64,000 bases of DNA. It comes from Acidobacteriaceae bacterium. Lineage in GTDB: Bacteria > Acidobacteriota > Terriglobia > Bryobacterales > Bryobacteraceae. Location of the stretch: the NCBI GenBank assembly GCA_019240405.1, contig JAFAYL010000029.1:16216-80215 (forward strand). The letters are read 5' to 3'. Every line of letters starts with the position of its first letter. The first letter of the stretch is position 1. The position numbers and the translations under genes are program-made. The notes beneath the pieces are model-generated. The model saw nothing but the letters and a program-made list of their open reading frames with translations. It searched no databases and was not told the origin of the DNA. Below, piece by piece: positions 24,683 through 32,847 of this stretch.

Positions 24683-27178
24683 TCACTCAGCGCGCAGCGC
24701 CTCAATGGGATCAACTTTCGCCGCACGCACTGCCGGCAAATAGCTTGCGGCTGCCGAGATCGCTAGCAGCAGCAAAGAAACGGCGACGAACGTCGTAACG
24801 TCGACCGCGCTCACGCCGAAAATCAAGCTCTGCATGAATCGCGTGACGCCCAGTGCCGCGCAGATGCCGATCGTGATGCCCACCAGCGCCATGCCCGCTC
24901 CTTGGCGCAACACTAGAGCCGTCACTGAGCCGGGCGCAGCCCCTAACGCCATGCGGATACCAATCTCTCGCGTCCGCAGCGTTACCGAATAGGCGAGCAC
25001 GCTGTATAACCCGAGACTCGCCAGCACGAGCGCAATGCCCGCAAAATTCAGAAGGATGGTCGCGTTAAACCGCCGCGGGGCAGACCATTCCCGTAGAGCT
25101 TCTTCTTCGGTGCCCACTTCGGAAACCGGCTGCTCTTTATCGATGCTCCACACTTGCTGCTTTACGGCTCCCGCCATTGCCAGCGGATCTCCCGCGGTTC
25201 GCGCGACCAGAATCATGGATCGCAATCGATGGCTCGGAAGGTAGAACTCGGCATGTTGCTGGTTATCGGGTCCCATCTGATGCTCGTCTGCAACCGTGCC
25301 AATGATCCTGTAGTTTGTATTTCGTTCGTTTTCGTCGCCAAACACGATGATCTTGCCGATTGGATCTTCGCGCGGGAAGTATGCGCGCGTGAACGCCTGA
25401 TTCACGATCACCACATCCGGCTTGTCCGATGACGCCTCCTGCCGACTGAATGTTCGTCCTTTTACGAGCTTCATTCGCAAAGTTTCGAAATAGCCATCGC
25501 TTATGCGAGCCCAATCGGAAACCGGAAGAGTGCCGGGCTTGAAAGTCTTCCCCGGAATTTCAAAGGAGGCCTCGCTGACACTCTTCATCGGGAGCGCGGT
25601 AGTGAGAGATGCCGCTTGGATCCCTAGCACCTTTCGAACACTTTCAATGAGCTGGTCATTGAACTGGGCGACCTGTTCTGGTTTGACGTATTTAGCATCG
25701 GGCAAACTGATTCGCATGATGAGCAGATGATCGATCTTGAAGCCGAGGTCGGTGCTCATCAGAGTTTCAAGACTTCGAATCATTAGCCCGGCGCCGATCA
25801 ACAAGACAAACGAGAGAGCGATCTCGATAATTGCGAGGCTATTTCGAAGGCGATGAGACGACCCGCTCAGGCTTCGTCCCGTCCGGTTGAGAACCTCGTT
25901 TACGTTCTCTTTCAAAGCATGAAAAGCGGGTGCTAGCCCAAACAGGAGGCCGGCGAGAACCGCGATGGTGGAAGTGAATACCAGAACGGTTCTGTCAATT
26001 CGAAGCTCGTGCAGTCCATGAGTGTCGGTGGGGGCCAAACTGGACAGAACGCGAAGAGCCCAGAAGGAAAGCAGTAAGCCTGCTGCGGCCGCAATCAGGC
26101 TGAGCAGTACGCTTTCGGTAACCGCCTGGCGAACAATGCGGGACCGGCTGGCGCCGATCGCGGCGCGTACCGCAATCTCTTTGTCGCGGCCCACGGCACG
26201 GGTCAGCAACAAATTGCCTACATTTGCGCAAGCAATGAGGAGCACGAAAGCAACCGCCGCGAGAAGCACTGCGAGCGCCCGGCGCAGATCGGGCCCGACG
26301 TCTTCCTCGGATAAAGACGCTACGTTGATCCCGAATCCTGCATCATCCGGGTTAGTTTTTGCAAGCCGCTCCCCAATGATGTTCATCTCTGCGCGGGCTT
26401 GCGCGAGTGAAACGCCGGGCTTCAAGCGGCCGAAGACGTACAAGCCGAACGTCTCGCCTTCCTGCTTGCTGGGATGCAGGTTCAACGGCAGCCAAATCTT
26501 CGGCTTTCTCTGGTCAAATCCTTCCCAAACCGCCGGAAGCTGAAATGCAGGCGGCAATACGCCGACGATTTCGTATTCCTGTCGGTTTGCCATGAGCGTT
26601 TTACCGAGAATATGGAGATCGCCGTTGAACCGGCTTTTGTGCAGTTCATCGCTGAGGATCGCGACTTGGCCCTTTCCTCCCTCCATCTCTTCGGGGGTGA
26701 AGTTGCGGCCCAGTCGAGGGCGGATCCCCAATAACGGGAAGAAATTTGAGGTCGCGATTCCAGCCTCGACGTCTTCCGGCTTGAGGCCTGCTCGATCGTT
26801 TTCGCTTGTCAGCGTAAGAGTCGTATCGCGCCAGGCTGCCAAGTCTTCAAAGGAGTGACTCTGTTGCTTCCACTCGCGGAAGTTCGTCATACGCGCGGGC
26901 ATATTGTTCGCAAAAATCAGAGCGAGAGAAGGATTCTTTTCCCAAAGCATGGCGAGCCGGTCGGGGTTTTTCAGGCTTTGAAACGCGAGGGGATGGAGCA
27001 GGACCGCATTCACCGCGCTGAAAATAGCGGTGTTTGCACCGATAGCGAGCGCCAGCGCGATAACTGCGGTCGCCGTAAATCCCGGTTGGCGTGCGAATCC
27101 GCGAGCCGCGTATTTCAAATCTTGCCAGAGTGGGTCCACGATTTCATTGTGAACCGTCGCTGCGAGCCTCGGGACCAC
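24683..27178 (-). CDS. ADOP-family ABC transporter permease (MacB/FtsX-like)
   Basis: 831 residues with the acidobacterial duplicated orphan permease layout: an N-terminal LWQDLKYAARGFARQPGFTA and first helix with ALAIGANTAIFSAVNAVLL, a MacB-like periplasmic domain, a central FtsX set (LIACANVGNLLLTRAVGRDK), a second periplasmic domain, and a C-terminal FtsX set (LAYSVTLRTREIGIRMALGA) ending KVDPIEALRAE. These proteins lack their own ATPase and are probably involved in lipoprotein or peptide export; function is not established. The start at 27178 (GTG) is the longest option; GTG at 27139 would also keep the conserved opening. Confidence 0.9.
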   Translation of the reverse strand: MVPRLAATVHNEIVDPLWQDLKYAARGFARQPGFTATAVIALALAIGANTAIFSAVNAVLLHPLAFQSLKNPDRLAMLWEKNPSLALIFANNMPARMTNFREWKQQSHSFEDLAAWRDTTLTLTSENDRAGLKPEDVEAGIATSNFFPLLGIRPRLGRNFTPEEMEGGKGQVAILSDELHKSRFNGDLHILGKTLMANRQEYEIVGVLPPAFQLPAVWEGFDQRKPKIWLPLNLHPSKQEGETFGLYVFGRLKPGVSLAQARAEMNIIGERLAKTNPDDAGFGINVASLSEEDVGPDLRRALAVLLAAVAFVLLIACANVGNLLLTRAVGRDKEIAVRAAIGASRSRIVRQAVTESVLLSLIAAAAGLLLSFWALRVLSSLAPTDTHGLHELRIDRTVLVFTSTIAVLAGLLFGLAPAFHALKENVNEVLNRTGRSLSGSSHRLRNSLAIIEIALSFVLLIGAGLMIRSLETLMSTDLGFKIDHLLIMRISLPDAKYVKPEQVAQFNDQLIESVRKVLGIQAASLTTALPMKSVSEASFEIPGKTFKPGTLPVSDWARISDGYFETLRMKLVKGRTFSRQEASSDKPDVVIVNQAFTRAYFPREDPIGKIIVFGDENERNTNYRIIGTVADEHQMGPDNQQHAEFYLPSHRLRSMILVARTAGDPLAMAGAVKQQVWSIDKEQPVSEVGTEEEALREWSAPRRFNATILLNFAGIALVLASLGLYSVLAYSVTLRTREIGIRMALGAAPGSVTALVLRQGAGMALVGITIGICAALGVTRFMQSLIFGVSAVDVTTFVAVSLLLLAISAAASYLPAVRAAKVDPIEALRAE

Positions 27179-27189
27179 GATCCGGACAG

Positions 27190-27865
27190 TTACGCGGCGC
27201 GTTTTTTGTCGTAATACGTGTGGTTATAGATGGCCATTTTCTTGCTCACCTCGGCGGCGTGACGCGCGACTTCTTCGGTTGAAAATTCGAACCCAAATTC
27301 GGCAGCATCGAACACCTCTCCGGCTTTTTGGGCCTGCAGATAGAGCTGCCAGGCTTGCGTCATCTGATTCTCACGGCGCTGTTTACGCTCGTGTTGCAGC
27401 TTTTGTAGCTCAGCTTGATCTTTTTCCCGCTGCCTGCGCAGGCGTGATTCCTGAATGCTCAGGTTGTTGAGGTCTTTCGATAGCTGAGGAAGACTTGCGC
27501 TTCGATAAGCGAGGCGCGGACCTGGGGGTCTTCTTCGTGCTCGAACTGCTTGGAAAGCGCGAGGCGGCCGATGGCGTAGATGCCCATTTCGAGCGACGGG
27601 ATGCGGAGCAAGCGCCATTCGGTGTCGGCGAGCGATTGCGTGAGAGCGGATTCTTCATCGCCGGCGGATTTGTATTGATCGAAGAAGCGCTGGACGTGCT
27701 TCTGGTAAGCGGCGTCATCGTCGCTAGGCAACAGGACGGTGCGGCCGGTGAGCCCGGTTTTGACCGCATTTTTAATGAAGATTTGGCTTTGCCTTCCGGC
27801 GTTTTCGGACCGGTGGAGAGCTGACCATTCAGGCGGTTTGCTTGGATTTGTGCGTGAGTAGACAT
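27190..27865 (-). pseudogene. twice-frameshifted gene of an acidobacterial family of unknown function
   Basis: The reading frame starts at ATG 27865 (MSTHAQIQANRLNGQLSTG), shifts at the T5/A5 run 27769-27773 into the frame encoding NAVKTGLTGRTVLLP through SLEMGIYAIGRLALSKQFEH, then shifts again near 27477-27485 into LNNLSIQESRLRRQREKDQA and a coiled, Gln/Lys/Glu-rich end. Each junction is explained by one missing base. Joined, they give a single protein of roughly 225 residues with the opening 'RLNAQxSTGPKTPEGK' that I associate with a multicopy acidobacterial family. It lies downstream of the ECF intergenic region and 11 nt before the ADOP gene. Confidence 0.7.
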
Positions 27866-28257
27866 GATGGCGAAAAGTATTGAGCGTGACCAATGAAGCG
27901 AAACACGCCAATTGCGGTAAGTGGTTGAAGGGATTACCTCAAGGCTTTCAGCAATGAGATGTGACGCCCCATGGCGGGCGTGGCGTCCGCCGCAACGAAA
28001 GATGAAGACGTGGCGCGCCGAGCGCGCCAAGCTCGAACCAAAAATTCACCGGCCACGCCGGCCCGGTTCAGTCAAATTTGTAGAATCGAAGCCGGAATGC
28101 GGTACCGCCCCGCGCCTTATTCCAATTGACATAAGGGGCCAGAGCCATTGTTCATAAGAGGGTCAACGCTTATTCCCTCTTTAGGCCGGGGGAGTTGTCG
28201 AGTTGACCCCGCTCGGGTGGCCGTGCAACATACTGAGACGTTTTGTGAAATTGGATT
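27866..28257. other. non-coding stretch between the pseudogene and the ECF sigma gene
   Basis: About 390 bp without a convincing gene on either strand. The only structure I see is an inverted repeat, GGGTCAAC (28160-28167) and GTTGACCC (28202-28209), 34 bp apart. The second arm contains TTGACC, which could act as a -35 element for the ECF gene, with CATACT (28229-28234) as a poorly spaced -10. The left part may be further debris of the pseudogene's 5' region. Confidence 0.4.
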
Positions 28258-28908
28258 ATGGCCTTTCCGAAGACAAGACAATCCGCTATCTTGGGCTTGC
28301 ATGACGGGGATGCAACCGTGCGCCATCGCTCGATGGAAACCGTTGCTAGCGCATATTGGGAACCTGTTTGCAAATATCTGCGCCTGCGGTGGCATGAGTC
28401 TTATGAAGATGCCGCGGATCTCACACAAGCTTTCTTCTCGAAGAGCATCGAGTCGGCCACGTTGATTCGTTATGAGCCATCTAAGGGCACATTTCGGACC
28501 TATTTGCGAAGCTGTCTGGATCACTTCGTCCTGAATGCTCGAAAAACTCGCAACCCAACAGTTCCCCTCGACTTCGATTTCGCGTCTCAGCAGGAATCGC
28601 CGGAAGAGCTTTTCCATCGCGAATGGCTCCGCAGTCTGTTCACTTCTGCGGTCGAAGATTTGCGGGCTAGACGGGGCGACCTTCGCTTTCGCGTTTTCGA
28701 GCGGTACGATTTGAACGACTCCGATTCGCGGCCGACTTACGACGACTTGGCGGCCGAATTCGGAGTGACAACGGCAAGCATTACGAATTATTTGGCCAGC
28801 ATGCGCCGTGCTTTTCGGAAAGCCGTCCTCGACCGCCTTCGTGATCTTACCCTCAACGAGCGCGAGTTTCGAACCGAGGTGCGAGCGCTCTTCGGGATTG
28901 AGGTTTGA
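28258..28908 (+). CDS. ECF-family RNA polymerase sigma factor
   Basis: 216 residues with sigma region 2 (YWEPVCKYLRLRWHESYEDA, then ADLTQAFFSK) and region 4 (YDDLAAEFGVTTASITNYLA, then SMRRAFRKAVLDRL). The 'DAADLTQAFF' and 'LDHFVLNARKTR' features resemble ECF groups found beside Ser/Thr kinases in acidobacteria and planctomycetes. There is no anti-sigma gene next to it. The kinase gene directly overlaps it (TGATG), so sigma activity is probably controlled by phosphorylation. Region 4 is followed by a 25-residue tail. Confidence 0.85.
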   Translation: MAFPKTRQSAILGLHDGDATVRHRSMETVASAYWEPVCKYLRLRWHESYEDAADLTQAFFSKSIESATLIRYEPSKGTFRTYLRSCLDHFVLNARKTRNPTVPLDFDFASQQESPEELFHREWLRSLFTSAVEDLRARRGDLRFRVFERYDLNDSDSRPTYDDLAAEFGVTTASITNYLASMRRAFRKAVLDRLRDLTLNEREFRTEVRALFGIEV

Positions 28909-29759
28909 TGCTTTCGGACAAAATACTCCGCCACCTTCGAGAGGTAGGCGAGCTTCCAGATCTCTCGGCCACCCGCTATCAGTTGATCCGGGAGATCGGC
29001 CGCGGAGGCATGGGCGTTGTGTATCTAGCCCATGACACCTCGCTCAACCGCAACGTGGCTCTCAAAATCTTAGATCAAGCTTCTGAAGCTTGTATGCTCG
29101 CGTCGCTTGAACATCCCGGCATCGTACCGGTGTACGAGACCGGAATCCTACCCGACGGCCGCGTCTACTACGCCATGAAGTTTGTCAGAGGCACGCGACT
29201 CGACGATTATCACGCCAGCACCCCATCGCTCGCCGAGCCTCTCCATACATTTCTTCGGATTTGTGAGCCAGTCGCGTTTGCTCATTCTCGAGGTGTGATC
29301 CATGGAGATTTGAAACCCGAAAACATTATGATCGGCGCGTGGGGCGACGTGTTAATCCTGGATTGGGGTATCGCGAGACGCGCTAATGTTCCAGCGGCTT
29401 TCGCGGGAGGAACGGACGGCTACATGGCGCCAGAGCAACTCGCTGGAGTTACTGGTCCGCAGACCGATATCTATTCCTTGGGCAAAGTGCTAGAACATTT
29501 GTTGTCTCCGCCGGATCCCAAATCTATCCGAGCAATCGCAGCGAAAGCTGCCCATCCGGATCCTTCGATGCGTTATGCAGGTGTCATGGAGCTCACCGCT
29601 GAGATCGTACGTTTTCTGGATGGCCAGCCTGTGTACGCGTATCAGGAGTCGTGGTTTGAGCGCGTATCACGTTGGATTTCGCGAAACAAGACACTGACCG
29701 TCCTTGTCATGACGTACGTTGTAGCTCGTACCCTCATTTTTTTCTTTACGCACCGTTAA
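28908..29759 (+). CDS. membrane-anchored Ser/Thr protein kinase (PknB-like) partnered with the ECF sigma factor
   Basis: 283 residues from ATG 28908 (TGATG overlap with the sigma gene). Kinase motifs: glycine loop GRGGMG (31-36), Lys53 in VALKI, catalytic loop HGDLKPEN (132-139) where the usual HRD arginine is Gly, magnesium loop DWG (152-154) in place of DFG, and APE at 174-176. The small C-lobe ends near residue 240. A single hydrophobic helix near the C-terminus (VLVMTYVVARTLIFFF) would place the kinase in the cytoplasm on a tail anchor. As a non-RD kinase it may not need activation-loop phosphorylation (inference). Its likely substrate is the adjacent sigma factor. Confidence 0.88.
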   Translation: MLSDKILRHLREVGELPDLSATRYQLIREIGRGGMGVVYLAHDTSLNRNVALKILDQASEACMLASLEHPGIVPVYETGILPDGRVYYAMKFVRGTRLDDYHASTPSLAEPLHTFLRICEPVAFAHSRGVIHGDLKPENIMIGAWGDVLILDWGIARRANVPAAFAGGTDGYMAPEQLAGVTGPQTDIYSLGKVLEHLLSPPDPKSIRAIAAKAAHPDPSMRYAGVMELTAEIVRFLDGQPVYAYQESWFERVSRWISRNKTLTVLVMTYVVARTLIFFFTHR

Positions 29760-29808
29760 AGGATTTCCCTGATTCGCTGTATAGAACGTTGTGCGATAAG
29801 GAGGCACA

Positions 29809-30189
29809 ATGAACAAACCACTATTCGGTTTAGCGCTCGGCGGCGTGCTTGGCATTTTTGACGGTCTCACGGCATGGTTCACCCCGGAGGTCAGGAGCCA
29901 GATTCTTGGAATCGTGATTGGCTCAACTCTCAAGGGCGTGATTGCCGGAATATGCATCGGATGGTTTGCGAAGAAGGTTCACTCGCTGCCCTGGGGAATT
30001 CTGTTTGGACTGGCCGTCGGAATGCTTCTCGCATATCTCGTGGCGATGATGCCCAACCCTTCCGGTAAGCATTACTATTTCGAGATCATGCTTCCCGGGT
30101 CGTTAGTCGGAGCCATCGTGGGGTATGCGACGCAAAGGCATCAGCCTGGGCGCACTAGCACTGGTCCAGCCTCTAGAGAACAAGTCTGA
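29809..30189 (+). CDS. small glycine-rich membrane protein of unknown function
   Basis: 126 residues with four hydrophobic segments (LFGLALGGVLGIFDGL; ILGIVIGSTLKGVIAGICIG; GILFGLAVGMLLAYLVAMM; MLPGSLVGAIVGYA). The Gly-rich helices suggest tight packing. A perfect Shine-Dalgarno AAGGAG stands at 29798-29803, 5 nt before the ATG, much stronger than that of the neighbours. I recognise no family. The position behind the sigma/kinase pair, 49 nt away, suggests it may belong to that module. Confidence 0.7.
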   Translation: MNKPLFGLALGGVLGIFDGLTAWFTPEVRSQILGIVIGSTLKGVIAGICIGWFAKKVHSLPWGILFGLAVGMLLAYLVAMMPNPSGKHYYFEIMLPGSLVGAIVGYATQRHQPGRTSTGPASREQV

Positions 30190-30279
30190 GGCCACCGTGA
30201 ATTTGCTCGGAGGAGGTGTAGCGGTTCCCCTTCGTAGAATCAGAAGCGGGAGAGCCATCGCTAACAGGCCGCTTAGCCC

Positions 30280-30951
30280 ATGGCCGACTTCGACAAACGA
30301 ACGCACCGCCTCTCGCTTGCCGATCTTAGAGAAAACTACGGCCTCGCTCGCCTCACTGAGCAAAATTGCCAAGCTAGCCCAATCGTTCAGTTTGAAAACT
30401 GGATCAAAGACGCCGAACGCGCCGGTCTCCAACTGCCCAACGCCATGGTTCTCTCGACAGCAACCACCTGCGGCCAGCCCTCCGCGCGAGTGGTTCTCTT
30501 GAAAGACGTCAGCGATCTCGGGTTTGTGTTTTACACAAACTACACCAGCCGGAAAGCGCTTGAACTGGAATCGAATCCCTTCGCCTCGCTCACGTTCTAC
30601 TGGCCTGAGCTTGAACGCCAGGTTCGGGTCGAGGGCCGCGTTCAGCGCACCGCCCGTCAGCTCTCGGAAGCCTACTTCCGATCCCGTCCCAAGGGCAGCC
30701 GCCTCGGAGCTTGGGCTTCGCGCCAAAGTCAACCCCTCCCCGGCCGCGAGCCGCTCGATGCCCGGCTGAAGGAACTCGAACGGATCTACGCTGATACCGA
30801 TGATATTCCTGTGCCTGAATTTTGGGGCGGCTACTGTCTCATGCCCGGCGTTATCGAGTTTTGGCAAGGACGCCCCAACCGGCTTCACGACCGGTTACAA
30901 TATAGAAGAAATAGCGAACAGAACTGGATTGTGGAACGCCTCTCTCCGTAG
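30280..30951 (+). CDS. pdxH: pyridoxamine 5'-phosphate oxidase
   Basis: A 223-residue FMN enzyme oxidising pyridoxine/pyridoxamine phosphate to pyridoxal phosphate in the salvage and last biosynthetic step. Family segments are in order: MVLSTATTCGQPSARVVLLK, GFVFYTNYTSRKALELESNP, then FASLTFYWPELERQVRVEG, RPKGSRLGAWASRQSQ and the C-terminal PNRLHDRLQYRR with the substrate-contacting Arg. Length is normal. It precedes lolA by 35 nt; whether they share a transcript is unclear. Confidence 0.95.
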   Translation: MADFDKRTHRLSLADLRENYGLARLTEQNCQASPIVQFENWIKDAERAGLQLPNAMVLSTATTCGQPSARVVLLKDVSDLGFVFYTNYTSRKALELESNPFASLTFYWPELERQVRVEGRVQRTARQLSEAYFRSRPKGSRLGAWASRQSQPLPGREPLDARLKELERIYADTDDIPVPEFWGGYCLMPGVIEFWQGRPNRLHDRLQYRRNSEQNWIVERLSP

Positions 30952-30986
30952 CTAAACGAACCCCTCTGCGCGCACGTCTTTTCATT

Positions 30987-31631
30987 GTGTTCCCCGCTTT
31001 TTGCCTCTTGGTTGTCGGGTCTCATCTGCTGCCCGCCAGCTCCGCCGATGAGCTCATCCAACGCGTCGAAAAACGATATAACGGGGCGCGCACATTGTCT
31101 GTAAACTTCACCGAGAGCTACGAAATTCAGGGTCACGCCCGCCAACCCGAATCCGGAACGCTCACGCTTCGCAAGCAAGGCAAGATGCGCTGGGACTATG
31201 CCCGCCCGCAAGGCAAGCTCTTCATCTCCGATGGAAAAACCGTCTACCTGTATACCGCTAAGGACAATAGGGTAGAGAAACTGAAGTTGAAGGACACTGA
31301 GGATATGCGGGCTCCTCTTGCATTTTTGCTAGGCCGGCTCGACATGAAGAAAGAGTTTCGCGATTTCGACGTGCGCTCTACCGGCTCTGAAAACTGGCTT
31401 GACGCTTCGGCAAAGAACGACCGTGTCCCGTACGAAAAAGTCGAAATGCTGATTGCGCCCGACGCTTCAATCCGCGCATTAAAAGTGACGGGTCGTGATG
31501 CATCACTGTTATCATTCTCGTTCGACAACGAGAAGTTGAACCCTCCGGCTGCCGATCAGCTCTTCCACTTCACGATTCCTCCCGGAGCCGAAATCGTCGA
31601 CTCGATCGGGCTCGGAGCGGAGGAAAATTAG
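30987..31631 (+). CDS. lolA: outer-membrane lipoprotein carrier protein LolA
   Basis: A 214-residue periplasmic chaperone that shuttles lipoproteins to the outer membrane. After a signal peptide (FPAFCLLVVGSHLLPASSA) come the LolA features VEKRYNGARTLSVNFTESY, GTLTLRKQGKMRWDYARPQG and LFISDGKTVYLYTAKDNRV. GTG 30987 is the only standard start, but it leaves no basic n-region. CTG 30969 would give MRARLFIVFPAFCLL, a better signal peptide. It opens the type II/IV-like assembly operon; gspF follows 6 nt later. Confidence 0.88.
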   Translation: MFPAFCLLVVGSHLLPASSADELIQRVEKRYNGARTLSVNFTESYEIQGHARQPESGTLTLRKQGKMRWDYARPQGKLFISDGKTVYLYTAKDNRVEKLKLKDTEDMRAPLAFLLGRLDMKKEFRDFDVRSTGSENWLDASAKNDRVPYEKVEMLIAPDASIRALKVTGRDASLLSFSFDNEKLNPPAADQLFHFTIPPGAEIVDSIGLGAEEN

Positions 31632-31637
31632 CGAGTC

Positions 31638-32846
31638 ATGGCTGAGTTTGTCCTCCGCTACGCGGATCCTCGCGGGCAAATGCATGAGCAAGTGGCAGAT
31701 GCGCCAACCGAGCGCGAAGCCCGCGAGCGGCTTGCTCAGCAAGGTTATCTTGTCTATTCGGTTCACCCCAAGACTTTAGGCGCGCGCCTGGGCGGCGTCA
31801 AACCGCGCCGCAAAACGGTCAACCTCGAAAAGTTCCTCATCTTCAATCAGCAGTTCGTTACCCTGGTTCGCGCCGGTCTGCCGATCCTCAAAGGCCTTGA
31901 CCTTCTCGCCGACCGTCTAACCGACGAAAAACTCGGTCGCCACATCAAGGCCGTTCGCGACGAGGTCAAAACCGGAACGGTCCTGTCTGATGCCTTCGCG
32001 CATCAGAACGTCTTTCCTCCCATTTACGTCACCTCCGTCCTGGCTGGCGAAAAATCCGGCTCGCTCGTCGAGGTTCTGGATCGTTATCTCGCCTACCAGC
32101 GCTTGACGCTCGCTCTGCGCAAGAAACTTCTCGTTTCGCTCTTGTATCCGTCTGTTCTCATCGTCCTAGTAATTTGCCTTATCGCCTTTCTCGTCACGTA
32201 CGTTGTTCCGAATTTCGCCGAGCTCTACAACAGCATGGAGGCGAAGCTTCCCGCCGCAACGCGCATCCTGATCGCTGTAGGTACCACGGCGCGCAGTTAT
32301 GTGTTAGCGGCAATCGGCGTGTTGTTTCTCGCCGGTATCGCCGCCTATTTCTGGTCGCGCCGCGAATCATCACAGGAGCGGCTCGACGCTTGGAAGATGC
32401 ACATGCCCCTGTTCGGCGAAATCTGGACCAAATATCAAGTCGCGCAATTCTCTCGCGTGCTCAGCACCCTCCTCGTCGGGGGCATTCCTCTGGTTCAGGC
32501 GCTCGAAACTTCCGGCCGCTCGCTCGGCACTGTACTGCTGAAAAAGACGCTCGACCGCGCCGCCGTTCTCGTCAAAGAAGGGAAATCGCTTTCCGCCGCG
32601 CTCACCACAACCGGCATGTTTCCGGATCTGTCCATCGACATGATGGAGGTCGGGGAATCCACCGGCGCTCTGCCTCAAATGTTGAGCAGCGTTGCCGAAT
32701 TCTATGAGGAAGATGTGTCAACGCGCATGACAGCTCTGCTGTCGTTAATTGAACCCGCCATCATGATTTTCATGGGCATGTTTGTTGCCTTTGTGCTGGT
32801 GGCCTTGTATTTGCCTATCTTCTCGCTAGCAGACACCATCCGCTAA
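31638..32846 (+). CDS. type II secretion/type IV pilus inner-membrane platform protein (GspF/PilC-like)
   Basis: 402 residues with two repeated T2SSF domains. The first has FNQQFVTLVRAGLPILKGLD and LSDAFAHQNVFPPIYVTSVL; the second has FSRVLSTLLVGGIPLVQALE and MFPDLSIDMMEVGESTGALP. Three transmembrane helices are seen (VLIVLVICLIAFLVTYVV; YVLAAIGVLFLAGIAAYF; MIFMGMFVAFVLVALYLP). It recruits the GspE/PilB ATPase and is thought to drive pilin assembly. Start MAEFVLRYADPRG is typical. It lies between lolA and gspE with 6-nt and 1-nt gaps. Confidence 0.93.
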   Translation: MAEFVLRYADPRGQMHEQVADAPTEREARERLAQQGYLVYSVHPKTLGARLGGVKPRRKTVNLEKFLIFNQQFVTLVRAGLPILKGLDLLADRLTDEKLGRHIKAVRDEVKTGTVLSDAFAHQNVFPPIYVTSVLAGEKSGSLVEVLDRYLAYQRLTLALRKKLLVSLLYPSVLIVLVICLIAFLVTYVVPNFAELYNSMEAKLPAATRILIAVGTTARSYVLAAIGVLFLAGIAAYFWSRRESSQERLDAWKMHMPLFGEIWTKYQVAQFSRVLSTLLVGGIPLVQALETSGRSLGTVLLKKTLDRAAVLVKEGKSLSAALTTTGMFPDLSIDMMEVGESTGALPQMLSSVAEFYEEDVSTRMTALLSLIEPAIMIFMGMFVAFVLVALYLPIFSLADTIR

Positions 32847-32847
32847 T

